Positions 43,509 through 55,263 of a stretch of 64,000 bases of DNA are shown piece by piece. Made by a program: the position numbers and the translations under genes. Source of the stretch: Sporocytophaga myxococcoides (GTDB taxonomy: Bacteria; Bacteroidota; Bacteroidia; Cytophagales; Cytophagaceae); NCBI RefSeq assembly GCF_000775915.1, contig NZ_BBLT01000005.1, positions 372,001 to 436,000 of the forward strand, given 5' to 3'. Each line of letters begins with the position of its first letter. Within the stretch, counting starts at the first letter, position 1. The notes beneath the pieces are model-generated. The model worked only from the letters and a program-made list of their open reading frames with translations, ran no database searches and was not told where the DNA came from.

Positions 43509-45908
43509 TTACCTATGAATAGGAATTATTATAGTGTCTCCGGGTTTTAACAGTATTTTTTCATCCTTAAACCCAATAGTAATTGGTTGTAGAGCTCCAT
43601 CACTCGCTTCAATTTTACATTCATTTGGGCGGAAAAAAATCTTTAACCAAAGGCCTCTATAATATAGTGTTAAGTCCATTGAATCTATTTCTTTTGGAAA
43701 AGAGGGATTAAGCCATAAAACATCATTACGTGTTACCAGTCCGGTATAACAACGCTGAATGATATCTACCGTGCTCGCCATAGAACCTAGATGTATGCCT
43801 TCTGCAGTTGTTCCACCTTGTACATCTTTAAAATCACTCATCAATGCTTCATGGAAAAAATACCAGGAATGTTCACGCTTAGAACGTGCTTCAACCCATG
43901 AACGAACTATTCGGCTAAGTGTTGAACCGTCTGATGTACGGGGTATATAATAGTTTATATTATTCGGAATATGATTGGGTGTAAAGTCATATCCTAATTT
44001 TCCAAATGATTCAACTAATTCTTCTGAAGAAAACAGATAAAATAACATTAATACATCAGCTTGTTTGGAGGCCTTATAATTATTCACAGAATCATTTTCT
44101 GCGTTTAGTATTCTGTCTAATCGCTGGATATTTTTATATTTTTTCCGGTATCCGTTCCAATCAAATTCTTTTAATTTCTCATATCCCTCAAATTGGGCTA
44201 TTATTCCATTTTCCATAAATGGAATGAATAATTTATGACTGATTTCATCCCATTTTGAAATGGTCTTTTCATTCAAATCTAATTTTTGAAGTAATTCGGC
44301 TCTGCGTGCATTTCCAATCAGCTTGAGGATTTTTATTGCTTTGGTAAAAAGCCAGGATGCCATATAGTTGGTATATGCGTTATTATTAATTCCAGGCTCT
44401 TCTGAATCTGGATATGAAGTATGAAACTCATCTGGTCCTACTACTTTTAATATTTCATATCGCTCCTTGTGACTATTCCAGGTACATATACTTGAAAAGA
44501 ATTTTGATATTTCCAATAACATTTCTGCACCATAAACTTTCATAAACGGAATATTACCTGTTACTTCATAATATTGCCATATGTTATAAGCTATTGCAAG
44601 GTTAACATGTCTTTGCAAGTAAGTATTGTCTGGTCCCCATTTGCCAGAATTTGGATTAAGATGAAGGACTTGACTTTCTTCTCTTCCATTACTTCCACTT
44701 TGCCAGGGATACATTGCTCCTTGTAATCCTTCTTTTATAGCAAGTCTTTTTGCAGCATCTAAACGATGGAAGCGATATTTAAGAAGTGATTGGGTTAGAT
44801 CAGGTAATAGGAAGTTCAATAATGGGAATATAAATAGTTCATCCCAGAATATGTGACCTCTATAAGCCTCTCCGTGCAAACCACGTGCAGGTACACCTAC
44901 GTCTTTACCAATAGTATGTGGAGAACAAGTTTGAAGCAGATGAAATATATGTAAGTGAAGTAGTAAGATTGTATTTCCAGGATCTGAAAAATAAAAATCA
45001 AAACGATCCCACAAAACATTCCAGGAATATTGATGTTTTTTTTTTAGATCATTAAAGGTTTCGCTTTTACTAATAGAATTTTTAGCTTCCACAAGAGGCT
45101 CACTTATTGCCATGTCTTTGGAAGAATAAATAGCTACTGTTTTTTCTATTATAGTTTCTTTTGCCTGAGTAACGTTTAAATAGATATTCTGACTTATTTT
45201 TCCTTTTATTTTATCGATTTCGTATTGAAAATTAACTTTTTCATTATCCTGGAAAACTTGACAAGAGGAAGCCTGGGCCATGTAAATGCGGGACTGATTC
45301 GTTTGAACTAACAGATAAATATTGTCCTTCTCAAATTGACCAAGATCAATAATATTAAGATGTTCGTTATTTAATTTCTGATAACGTTTAACCCCTTCAT
45401 TTTTTATATTTCCATCTAGAGATGTGCGGATAACTATATTACCAGACCAATTGATTGCTTTAAACTCCCATCGGATTGCTGCCATATGTTGATCGTTCAT
45501 GCTTACGAATCTGGTACTGATGATAGATGTTTCACGATCTTTGTTGTCTGAAAATCTCATCTCTCTTATTAAGAGTCCATGTTTTATGTCTAATTTTTGT
45601 TTATAAAAAAGTACTTTTTTTTGGGATAAATCGAACCAGTTATCATCATCTTCCACTTTAAAAGTAAGGCATAACCAATTGGGCCAATTGACGAGATCTT
45701 CATTTTCAATGACCTTGCCGGAAACTTCTGATTTTAGTCTGTTATAGCCACCAGCAAGATATGTCCCAGGGTAATGAATCCCATCAGCGAATGATTCTTC
45801 TGCCGCTCCCCGTGTAGCAATTTGTCCATTTCCGAGTGTACATAATGCTTCACGAAGCCCTTCATTGGCTCCATCCATACCGAAATATTCTAAGATCCAG
45901 TTGTTCAT
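43509..45908 (-). CDS. GH65 disaccharide phosphorylase (maltose/trehalose type)
   Basis: A 799-residue glycoside hydrolase family 65 enzyme. Residues ~1-280 form the N-terminal beta-sandwich (GNGQIATRGAAEE, YPGTYLAGGYN), followed by the (alpha/alpha)6 barrel with GLHGEAYRGHIFWDELFI (~343-360), QSGSNGREESQ and the catalytic general acid Glu494 in VVGPDEFHTSYPDS. These enzymes split maltose, trehalose, kojibiose or nigerose with phosphate into beta-glucose 1-phosphate and glucose; the precise substrate is not decided by these motifs. It is followed on the opposite edge by a beta-phosphoglucomutase gene in the same operon (13 bases). Confidence 0.93.
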   Translation of the reverse strand: MNNWILEYFGMDGANEGLREALCTLGNGQIATRGAAEESFADGIHYPGTYLAGGYNRLKSEVSGKVIENEDLVNWPNWLCLTFKVEDDDNWFDLSQKKVLFYKQKLDIKHGLLIREMRFSDNKDRETSIISTRFVSMNDQHMAAIRWEFKAINWSGNIVIRTSLDGNIKNEGVKRYQKLNNEHLNIIDLGQFEKDNIYLLVQTNQSRIYMAQASSCQVFQDNEKVNFQYEIDKIKGKISQNIYLNVTQAKETIIEKTVAIYSSKDMAISEPLVEAKNSISKSETFNDLKKKHQYSWNVLWDRFDFYFSDPGNTILLLHLHIFHLLQTCSPHTIGKDVGVPARGLHGEAYRGHIFWDELFIFPLLNFLLPDLTQSLLKYRFHRLDAAKRLAIKEGLQGAMYPWQSGSNGREESQVLHLNPNSGKWGPDNTYLQRHVNLAIAYNIWQYYEVTGNIPFMKVYGAEMLLEISKFFSSICTWNSHKERYEILKVVGPDEFHTSYPDSEEPGINNNAYTNYMASWLFTKAIKILKLIGNARRAELLQKLDLNEKTISKWDEISHKLFIPFMENGIIAQFEGYEKLKEFDWNGYRKKYKNIQRLDRILNAENDSVNNYKASKQADVLMLFYLFSSEELVESFGKLGYDFTPNHIPNNINYYIPRTSDGSTLSRIVRSWVEARSKREHSWYFFHEALMSDFKDVQGGTTAEGIHLGSMASTVDIIQRCYTGLVTRNDVLWLNPSFPKEIDSMDLTLYYRGLWLKIFFRPNECKIEASDGALQPITIGFKDEKILLKPGDTIIIPIHR

Positions 45909-45921
45909 TATATAGTCTATT

Positions 45922-46686
45922 CTATAGCAATTGAAATCGGTTTCCGTTATAATTTAACTCACTGAGATTATTAACAATTGTATCTGCTTTTGCCTCTTTC
46001 AGTAGATTGAAGTTATTATCATTTTTAATTCCAATAGTGAATCCAAAGTTTCCTTTTACAGCTGCTTTTATGCCTGAAGCAGCATCCTCTGCAACAGCAG
46101 TATCATCAGGCTTTACTTGCAAAAGTTTACAGGCATAAAGGAATGTATCAGGGTAAGGTTTACCTCTTAGTTTTTTTTCTTCTCTGATAACTCCGTCCAC
46201 TATAACATCAAATAAATTAACTATTCCTGAAGCTTCAAGTATTTGTTTACAATTTTTACTTGAAGAAACGACCGCAAGTTTTAATCCTGATTTTCTCCAT
46301 GCTTTTAAAGCTTCAATGGAGGAAGAGAATGTTTCTACTCCTTCTGTTTTCAAGAGTTTGTGAAATATTAAATTCTTTTGTTTTCCCAAACCATTAACAG
46401 TTATTGAAGTATTCGGATCATCTGAGGTGCCTTCCGGAATGGAAATATTTCGGGATTTCAGAAAGCTTTTAATCCCATCCAGGCGAGGTATGCCATCTAC
46501 ATATTTTGGATAATCGGTTGCTGTATTGAATTCCTGAAATTCTTCATTATGCTGTTCTGCTTGTTTTTTAAGAAACTCATCAAAAAGAATTTTCCAGGTT
46601 TTAGCATGAAGTTTTGCTGTACGGGTTAATACACCATCAAGGTCACATAATAAAGTGGTAATGTGCATCTGCATCTGCATTGTCAT
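45922..46686 (-). CDS. pgmB: beta-phosphoglucomutase-like HAD hydrolase
   Basis: A 254-residue HAD protein with motif I LLCDLDGVLTRTAKLHAKTWK (Asp15/Asp17), motif II VVSSSKNC, motif III KPYPDTFLYA and motif IV VAEDAASGIKAA. The extended cap (~30-110) is typical of the version found beside GH65 phosphorylases. It would convert beta-glucose 1-phosphate, the product of the GH65 enzyme, to glucose 6-phosphate. The gene precedes the GH65 gene on the minus strand by 13 bases and both form a sugar-use unit. Confidence 0.9.
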   Translation of the reverse strand: MTMQMQMHITTLLCDLDGVLTRTAKLHAKTWKILFDEFLKKQAEQHNEEFQEFNTATDYPKYVDGIPRLDGIKSFLKSRNISIPEGTSDDPNTSITVNGLGKQKNLIFHKLLKTEGVETFSSSIEALKAWRKSGLKLAVVSSSKNCKQILEASGIVNLFDVIVDGVIREEKKLRGKPYPDTFLYACKLLQVKPDDTAVAEDAASGIKAAVKGNFGFTIGIKNDNNFNLLKEAKADTIVNNLSELNYNGNRFQLL

Positions 46687-46978
46687 AGATGTAATAAGAA
46701 TAAATTTGCATACCAGACACTCAGGTATATTAATCTGCTTGGGGTTTATTCCTAATCTATAGGTAATTCAAAATAACTTTTAATAAATACTTATGTTTGA
46801 AGATTATTTTTATAAAGTATAGGATCATTACATGAACTTAAATAGGTTCAATAGCTTAAAAGTTCAGTATAATTAAGATAGGGAATGTTCATCTGTCTTC
46901 TTATTTTATAAGTTTAATCTATCGAGAGCTTTATTTAAAAGTCTAAAAACATTTGATGATTTTGTGAATTAGCATTCA

Positions 46979-49471
46979 ATGAAAGGAGAATTACCTCGCT
47001 ATTCAGGTCTGACTGAATCTCAGATAAAAGATAGTAGATCAAGATTCGGAGCTAATAAAATCAAAAGGGAAAATCACGGCACTTTTAAACTATTAAAAGA
47101 AGTCGTGACAGAGCCTATGTTTTTATTGCTCATTGCAGCTTGTATTGTTTATTTTTTAGTAAGGCAATATTCAGAAGGATTCTTAATGCTTATCGCTATG
47201 GTTCTTGTCGCTTCCATTTCTTTTTTTCAGGAAAGAAGGAGTAAGGCGGCCTTGGATGCTGTAAAGGAAATGAGTCAACCTAAGACAAGAGTTGTAAGAA
47301 ATGGTAAGGAATTTAAAATTTTTTCTGAGGAACTGGTTGTGGGAGACATTCTTCTTATCGAAGAAGGGGAGCAAATTCCAATAGATGGTGTGATTCTAGA
47401 AGCTCATGATTTTACAGTTGATGAGTCGATTTTAACAGGAGAATCCTTTGCCATAGAGAAAAAAAATCAACCTGGTAATAACAAAGTTTATTTTGGTTCT
47501 ACAGTGAAAACAGGCAACGCTATTTTGAAGGTAGAAGAAGTTGGCAATAGTACTATGTTGGGCAAGTTGGGGAAATCAATTGAGGGCATGGAGGTGAAAA
47601 GGAGCAGGTTTCAGGAAGAGCTGAGGGTGTTTGTCCGTAGAATGGCATTTGCAGGGGTAGTTGCTTTTTTGCTGGTGTTGGGAATCAATTACTACAAGTC
47701 CGGTGAAATATTAAATTCACTTTTATTTGCGCTGGCTCTGGCCATGTCTATTTTGCCGGAAGAAATACCTGTTGCCTTTTCAACTTTTATGGCTTTAGGT
47801 TCTTGGAGACTTTTAAAAGAAAATGTTCTGGCAAAAGATCCTTTGATTGTTGAGACTCTTGGCTCCGCAACTACAATATGTATCGATAAGACAGGTACAA
47901 TAACTGAAAACAAAATGTCTGTAGCGAAGGTATATACTTATCCTGAAGACTTAGTCAATAATATTATCAGTTTGAGTCCTTCTGGTAAAAGAGTTCTTGC
48001 TTATGCAATGTGGTCAAGTGAACCGGCACCCTATGACCCCATGGAAATCGCAATTCATGAAGCTTATGGACATTCAGTAACAGCAGATCAGCGGCAACAA
48101 TACAAAATGATTCATGAATATCCCTTATCTGGTTCACCACCTGTAATGACTCATCTATATGAAAATAAAGAAGGAAATAGAATTGTAGCTTGTAAAGGAG
48201 GAGTGGAATCAGTTATTCGATACTCAAAATTGTCTGATAGAGATGCAAGTAAAATAATTTCGGTAGCAAAAGAGTTTGCAGGAGATGGATTCCGTGTATT
48301 AGGCGTGGCTGAAGCTCATTTTAATGGTGATAATTTTCCGAATGATCAAAAAGATTTTGTGTGGACTATACTTGGACTTATAGCTTTATATGATCCTCCG
48401 AAGAGGAATATTAAAGGTGTTCTAAAAAGATTTTATGATGCTGGAATCAAAGTTAAAATTATATCGGGTGACTATCCCGAGACTATTCAGACAATAGCAC
48501 GGGAGATTGAGTTTAAAGGGGGTAATGAACTTATAACTGGTGCAGAAATTGAAAGTATTCCTCAGGGTGAGTTATCTAAAGTAATTCAGAATAAAAGAAT
48601 TTTTGCCAGAATGTTTCCTGATGCGAAACTAAAGGTTGTACAAACGTTGAAAGAAGAAGGCGAAATTGTTGTAATGATTGGAGATGGAGTGAATGATGGT
48701 CCGGCTTTGAGAAAGGCTGATATAGGCGTGGCAATGGGGTCCAAGGGGACAGAAATTGCAAAAAGGGCTTCATCTATCATTATTTTAGACAATGATCTGG
48801 AACACTTGTTTTTAGCAATAGTGTCCGGAAGGAAAATATATGAGAACCTTAAAAAAGCAATCAGATATATTTTATCCATCCATATTGCCATTATTACAAC
48901 TGTGACCGGACCTTTATTGCTGGGTTGGGATATTGTTAATATTTTTTCTCCTATTCATATTATATTTTTTGAGCTTATCATGGGACCAACCTGCTCTATT
49001 ATTTATGAACGTGAACCAATAGAAATTCAAGCCTCTGTAGCAAAGCCTCGTTCTACAGCTAAAGGTTTTCTGAGCTTAAGTGAGTTGTCGATAAGTATTC
49101 TTCAAGGGTTGGTAATTTCTGCAGGAGTTCTAATTCTGTATTATAATACAATGAAAGAAGGTTTATCAGAACGTGAGATAAGGACTTTGGTTTTTACTAA
49201 TATAGTGGTCGCTAATATTTTTCTTACATTGGAAAACCGTTCTTTTAAAGAAAGTATAATTAAAACATTGAGTTATAAAAATCCTTTGATTTTTTTTATT
49301 ATTAGTCTTACTGTGTTTCTTCTAATATGCATTCTTTATTTTTCTTTTACAAGAGAGCTGTTTCTTTTAGATCCTATTTCTATGAGGCAGATTATTGCCT
49401 GCGTAATTGTGGCATTTTTTAGTGTATTCTGGCTTGAAGGCTATAAGTATTTTAAGAGGAAGTTTGAGTAA
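46979..49471 (+). CDS. P-type cation-transporting ATPase
   Basis: An 830-residue membrane ATPase. It has the N-terminal cation-ATPase domain (SGLTESQIKDSRSRFGANKI), TGES at 153-156, the fourth-helix site PEEIP (260-264), the phosphorylated Asp303 in CIDKTGTITENK, the GDGVNDGPALRKADIGVAMG hinge and about eight to ten helices. The order is that of P2-type pumps; PEEIP differs from the PEGLP of Ca pumps, so the ion (Ca, Mn or H) is undecided. It lies directly upstream of the N-ATPase operon (140 bases) on the same strand. Confidence 0.9.
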   Translation: MKGELPRYSGLTESQIKDSRSRFGANKIKRENHGTFKLLKEVVTEPMFLLLIAACIVYFLVRQYSEGFLMLIAMVLVASISFFQERRSKAALDAVKEMSQPKTRVVRNGKEFKIFSEELVVGDILLIEEGEQIPIDGVILEAHDFTVDESILTGESFAIEKKNQPGNNKVYFGSTVKTGNAILKVEEVGNSTMLGKLGKSIEGMEVKRSRFQEELRVFVRRMAFAGVVAFLLVLGINYYKSGEILNSLLFALALAMSILPEEIPVAFSTFMALGSWRLLKENVLAKDPLIVETLGSATTICIDKTGTITENKMSVAKVYTYPEDLVNNIISLSPSGKRVLAYAMWSSEPAPYDPMEIAIHEAYGHSVTADQRQQYKMIHEYPLSGSPPVMTHLYENKEGNRIVACKGGVESVIRYSKLSDRDASKIISVAKEFAGDGFRVLGVAEAHFNGDNFPNDQKDFVWTILGLIALYDPPKRNIKGVLKRFYDAGIKVKIISGDYPETIQTIAREIEFKGGNELITGAEIESIPQGELSKVIQNKRIFARMFPDAKLKVVQTLKEEGEIVVMIGDGVNDGPALRKADIGVAMGSKGTEIAKRASSIIILDNDLEHLFLAIVSGRKIYENLKKAIRYILSIHIAIITTVTGPLLLGWDIVNIFSPIHIIFFELIMGPTCSIIYEREPIEIQASVAKPRSTAKGFLSLSELSISILQGLVISAGVLILYYNTMKEGLSEREIRTLVFTNIVVANIFLTLENRSFKESIIKTLSYKNPLIFFIISLTVFLLICILYFSFTRELFLLDPISMRQIIACVIVAFFSVFWLEGYKYFKRKFE

Positions 49472-49611
49472 TTAGAAATTGTTATCTGATTTTTTTAGAT
49501 CGAAAATTACTTGGTCATAAAAAAGAAGTGATGAATGAATTTTCCTGATTCCGTCGAAGCAATAAACAATATTTTACATAGTAAGTTGTGCCTAAGTCCT
49601 AATACAAATAA

Positions 49612-51416
<1,805 letters not shown>

Positions 51417-51725
51417 ATGAATAGAGATGACAAGTTTTCATCATTCAGGTCAAAGGAGTTAAGAAAACTCAAACAAATAAAAAAACGAAATAAAGGAGTT
51501 TGGTTTGGACTTGGTTTTATAGGGGTAATTGGTTGGTTAATTGTAATTCCCACGTTCATCGGGATTTTTTTAGGGCTTTGGCTGGATAAGAAGTTCCATC
51601 AGGAATTTTCCTGGACACTCTCTTTATTGATTGCAGGGGTTGTTGGAGGATGTGTGCTTGCCTGGAATTGGATAGAAAAAGAAAATAAAGAAATAAAAAA
51701 AGAACAAAAGGATATTGATGAATAA
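51417..51725 (+). CDS. atpQ: N-ATPase AtpQ (AtpI-like) subunit
   Basis: A 102-residue protein with two membrane helices (GLGFIGVIGWLIVIPTFIGIF and SLLIAGVVGGCVLAWNWI) and the AtpI-type LGLWLDKKF between them. AtpQ is a Mg-channel/assembly-like small protein typical of N-ATPase operons. It begins right after the atpC stop and overlaps atpR by 11 bases. Confidence 0.85.
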   Translation: MNRDDKFSSFRSKELRKLKQIKKRNKGVWFGLGFIGVIGWLIVIPTFIGIFLGLWLDKKFHQEFSWTLSLLIAGVVGGCVLAWNWIEKENKEIKKEQKDIDE

Positions 51726-52017
51726 CCTGACATTCATAATCTGCTTTTTAGGTGGGTTATTTCTGGGAGCAATATTTTATGGTGGCCTTTGGCTAACTGT
51801 AAAATATTGCATTTCTCTAAAGAATCCAGGTATTGCATTTCTTGGTAGTTTTATCCTTAGAATTTCATTTTCATTAATAGGATTTTATTACCTGTTTGAT
51901 AAAGACTGGTTAAATCTTTTAGTAAGTTTTGCTGGATTCATGTTAGCAAGAATCACTATCACAAAAATGGTCAAGAGCTTTGATTTTAAAGAATTTAATC
52001 ATGAGAATAAGCCCTGA
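51715..52017 (+). CDS. atpR: N-ATPase AtpR subunit
   Basis: A 100-residue membrane protein with three helices (IICFLGGLFLGAIFYGGLW, GSFILRISFSLIGFYYLF, LLVSFAGFMLARITI). The conserved arginines in the membrane (LRIS and ARITI) are the hallmark of AtpR, a subunit found only in N-ATPases and thought to touch the c ring. It overlaps atpB by 17 bases. Confidence 0.85.
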   Translation: MMNNLTFIICFLGGLFLGAIFYGGLWLTVKYCISLKNPGIAFLGSFILRISFSLIGFYYLFDKDWLNLLVSFAGFMLARITITKMVKSFDFKEFNHENKP

Positions 52018-52663
52018 TGACCTTGTGTTTTGGCAATATGGATTTGTAAAAATTGATTTAACCATTGTTACTACCTGGGGAGTATTGATACTTCTTACCG
52101 CAATATCTTTAATTTCATTCTTCAGTTTTAAGAAAATAAAGGGCTCAAAGGGACAAGTTATGGTTGAACTTCTTATTGACGTAATTAATGAACAGATTAA
52201 AGAAATAGGACTGGAAGAACCAGAAAGATATTTAGGATTTATAGGAACATTATTTCTTTTTATCGTCACTTCGAATATATTGATTATAATACCCTGGTAT
52301 GAACCTCCGACAGGTTCTGTATCCACAACGATCGCCCTTGCTGTTTGTGTTTTTTTTGCAGTTCCTGTATTCGGAATAGCGAAGCAAGGGATTCTGAGAT
52401 ATCTTAAATCCTATATTGAACCTACTTTCATTATGTTGCCATTTAATATTATAAGTGAATTAACCAGGACAATTGCTCTAGCAATAAGATTGTTTGGGAA
52501 TATTATGAGTGGAACTTTGATTGTTACCATTTTAGTTGGCCTGACACCACTTATATTCCCTGTTGTTATGACAATTTTGGGATTGCTTACAGGTATGGTT
52601 CAAGCTTATATATTTACTGTTTTGGCAACTGTTTATATAGCTGCAGCTTCCAGGATTAAATAA
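52001..52663 (+). CDS. atpB: N-ATPase a subunit
   Basis: A 220-residue a subunit with five to six helices. The essential arginine is in LAIRLFGNIMSG, and the last helices carry GMVQAYIFTVLATVYI with the conserved Gln. The frame extends upstream to 51980, but the ATG at 52001 gives the usual N-terminus (MRISPDDLVFWQYGFVKI) and overlaps atpR. It forms the ion half-channels with the c ring. Confidence 0.92.
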   Translation: MRISPDDLVFWQYGFVKIDLTIVTTWGVLILLTAISLISFFSFKKIKGSKGQVMVELLIDVINEQIKEIGLEEPERYLGFIGTLFLFIVTSNILIIIPWYEPPTGSVSTTIALAVCVFFAVPVFGIAKQGILRYLKSYIEPTFIMLPFNIISELTRTIALAIRLFGNIMSGTLIVTILVGLTPLIFPVVMTILGLLTGMVQAYIFTVLATVYIAAASRIK

Positions 52664-52673
52664 AAATAAACTA

Positions 52674-52964
52674 ATGTTAATAGGTATGGATCAGACAACT
52701 ATTATTTCATTGATTTCTATAATTATGGCTGGTTTTACAACCAGTATAGGATGTATTGCTCCTTCTATAGGTGAAGGAAGAGCAATCGTTTCTGCGATGA
52801 CTTCAATAGCTCAGCAACCGGATGCTGCACCAACGATTACAAGAACGCTTTTTGTGGGGCTGGCAATGATCGAGTCAATGGCAATTTATTCATTTGTAGT
52901 TTCAATGATTCTGATCTTTGCAAATCCATTCTGGAATTACATCATTTCTAATGGTGGAAAATAA
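52674..52964 (+). CDS. atpE: N-ATPase c subunit with two membrane carboxylates
   Basis: A 96-residue two-helix c subunit (start ATG 52674 or 52686). The first helix carries PSIGEGRAIVSA with Glu34 in the place of the Gln of Na-type c subunits, and the second carries MIESMAIYSF with Glu67-Ser68 and Tyr72, matching the ES..IY ion site. Two facing carboxylates are a feature of N-ATPase c rings; related rings have been reported as Na-linked by sequence and as proton-linked by biochemistry, so the ion is open here. Confidence 0.92.
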   Translation: MLIGMDQTTIISLISIIMAGFTTSIGCIAPSIGEGRAIVSAMTSIAQQPDAAPTITRTLFVGLAMIESMAIYSFVVSMILIFANPFWNYIISNGGK

Positions 52965-52966
52965 AC

Positions 52967-53710
52967 ATGAAAATTAATTGGTTTACCATAATAGCACAGA
53001 TAATAAATTTTATCATACTTGCATGGTTGCTTAAAAAGTTATTGTATAAGCCTGTATTAAATGCAATTTCAAACAGGGAAAAGGAAAGAGAAGGTTTAAT
53101 TAAATTAACTGAACTCAAGATGGCTGAAGCAAATCAGATACAGAATGATCTTCAGAAGAAAAGTGAAGATTTTGAAAATCATAAAGAAGAGCTTTTAAAA
53201 AAGATTATACAAGAGGTTGAAGAGGAAAAAAAAAGACGCTTTATGGAAGTATATAAGATGTCAGATCAATTAAAAAATAATTTAACCAAAGCTATTAAAG
53301 AAGAGAAAGAGCAGTATTTAGATGAATTGGTAAAAAAGTTGGAAACGGAGGTTTTTTCTTTATCTAAAAAGGTTCTTAAAGATCTATCTTCACTTCATCT
53401 TCAGGAGGTAGTTACCCAGATTTTTATTGAACGATTAAGAAATATTGATGGGGAGAAAATTGAAAAATTAACAACTAATAACGGTATTGCAGATCAGATA
53501 GCAATTGTCAAAAGTGCCTATGAAATAAATTCATCTTTAAAAGAACAAATAGGGACAATTGTAAAAAAGATTGCTGATATAAATGAGATTCATTATGAAA
53601 TTGAGCCTGACCTAATATGTGGAGTTGAACTTATAATCAATGGTTATCGGGTAGCATGGAGTATTAAAGATTATTTAAATAGTGTGAATGCATTGTTAGA
53701 TGCGAAATAA
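52967..53710 (+). CDS. atpF: N-ATPase b subunit with delta-like C-terminus
   Basis: A 247-residue protein. Residues 1-25 are the membrane anchor (WFTIIAQIINFIILAWLLKKLLYKPV), then a long helix with charged residues (~30-120). The last ~90 residues end with YEIEPDLICGVELIINGYRVAWSIKDYL, which resembles the C-terminal domain of the F1 delta subunit (pattern DPxLIGGvxxxixgxvxDxSixxxL). The operon has no separate delta gene, so b probably supplies that contact with alpha. It starts two bases after atpE. Confidence 0.88.
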   Translation: MKINWFTIIAQIINFIILAWLLKKLLYKPVLNAISNREKEREGLIKLTELKMAEANQIQNDLQKKSEDFENHKEELLKKIIQEVEEEKKRRFMEVYKMSDQLKNNLTKAIKEEKEQYLDELVKKLETEVFSLSKKVLKDLSSLHLQEVVTQIFIERLRNIDGEKIEKLTTNNGIADQIAIVKSAYEINSSLKEQIGTIVKKIADINEIHYEIEPDLICGVELIINGYRVAWSIKDYLNSVNALLDAK

Positions 53711-53737
53711 TTCTGGATTTGAAAAAGAGAATTCTGA

Positions 53738-55255
53738 ATGTATAACCTTAAAAGCTCTGCAAGTAAAATGTTTCATAATCTATCCCATAAAGTAGCTGAT
53801 TTTTCAACTGATTTAATTATAGAGGATATCGGTATTATTACAAATATCTCGAAAGGTATAGTCATGGTATCTGGTCTTTCGGGAGTAGCAGTGGATGAGC
53901 TTATCCAGTTTTCAGAAAATCTTTTTGGAATTACCTTTCAACTTTTACATAATGAAGTTGGTGTTATCGTATTGGGAAATAGTGATAAGCTTCAGGTTGG
54001 AAATGAAGTGAAAAGAACAGGACGTATAACTGATGTGCCTGTTAGTGAGAAGTTAATAGGTCGTGTGATTGATCCACTGGGCAGACCTTTGGATGGTAAG
54101 CCTGCTGTGGATGATTATAAAAATTTTCCCATTGAACGTGATGCACCTTCCATTGTGGATAGAATTCCTGTTGATGTTCCTTTGCAAACTGGTATAAAAG
54201 TCATTGATGCGCTAATTCCTATTGGCAGGGGACAAAGGGAGCTGATTTTGGGAGACAGACAAACAGGTAAGACAGCAATTGCTGTAGATACAATTATTAA
54301 TCAGAAGAATGAAAATGTTTTATGTGTTTATTGTACAATAGGTCAGAGGGCTTCTTCAATAGCTAAGGTAATAAGTCGTCTGGAAGAAAATGGTGCTTTA
54401 GATTATACCATATTGGTAGTAACAAAGGGCGACGACTCACCCGGGCTAAAGTACATCGCTCCATATGCTGCAACAAGTATAGCAGAGTATTTTATGAGAA
54501 AAGGAAAGGATGTTCTTATAGTTTACGATGACCTGACCCAACATGCCCTCGCATATAGAGAAATTTCTCTATTAATGAGAAGACCCCCTGGCAGAGAGGC
54601 TTATCCCGGTGATATTTTTTATATTCATTCAAGGTTGCTTGAACGTTCCACTCATCTGAAACAAGAGCTTGGAGGAGGTTCATTAACAGCACTACCAATC
54701 ATCGAAACAGAAGCGGAAAATATTTCCGATTACATTCCGACAAATCTTATTTCTATTACAGACGGACAAATCTATTTATCACCTAAATTATTTGAATTGG
54801 GAATTTTACCTGCAGTTGATATAGGAAAATCGGTTTCACGTGTAGGGAAGGCAGCCCAGAAGTTTATTTATCAATCAGTAGTAGGTGATCTCAAGCTGGC
54901 CTATTCACAATTTGAAGAGCTGGAAAATTTTTCAAGATTCGGAGCAAAGCTTGATGAAAGAACAAAGCAAATAATTGAACATGGACAGCGCATTAGAATG
55001 TGCTTAAAACAGGAGGAATCCAAACCTGTTTCATTGCAGGAACAAATATTGATTTTAATTGCTTTGACTGAAGGGTTGTTTGATTCAATTCCTTTAAATA
55101 AAATGAAGATGGCTGAAAATATAATTAAGCAAAGGTCTAAAGACTTGGGTGAGTTGGAGACAGTTTTATTGAGTGAAAAGTTATCAGAACGTAATAGAGA
55201 TAAACTAGTACGTTTATTGAAAGATAATCTGCAGCATTTATTGATGTCTAAATAG
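53738..55255 (+). CDS. atpA: N-ATPase alpha subunit
   Basis: A 505-residue F1 alpha subunit with P-loop GDRQTGKTAIAVD, the arginine finger region (VGKAAQK near the end of the nucleotide domain) and GGGSLTALPIIETEAENISDYIPTN. It is the non-catalytic nucleotide-binding partner of beta. It is followed after eight bases by atpG, as expected for the N-ATPase order, and preceded by atpF. Confidence 0.93.
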   Translation: MYNLKSSASKMFHNLSHKVADFSTDLIIEDIGIITNISKGIVMVSGLSGVAVDELIQFSENLFGITFQLLHNEVGVIVLGNSDKLQVGNEVKRTGRITDVPVSEKLIGRVIDPLGRPLDGKPAVDDYKNFPIERDAPSIVDRIPVDVPLQTGIKVIDALIPIGRGQRELILGDRQTGKTAIAVDTIINQKNENVLCVYCTIGQRASSIAKVISRLEENGALDYTILVVTKGDDSPGLKYIAPYAATSIAEYFMRKGKDVLIVYDDLTQHALAYREISLLMRRPPGREAYPGDIFYIHSRLLERSTHLKQELGGGSLTALPIIETEAENISDYIPTNLISITDGQIYLSPKLFELGILPAVDIGKSVSRVGKAAQKFIYQSVVGDLKLAYSQFEELENFSRFGAKLDERTKQIIEHGQRIRMCLKQEESKPVSLQEQILILIALTEGLFDSIPLNKMKMAENIIKQRSKDLGELETVLLSEKLSERNRDKLVRLLKDNLQHLLMSK

Positions 55256-55263
55256 ACTGTTAA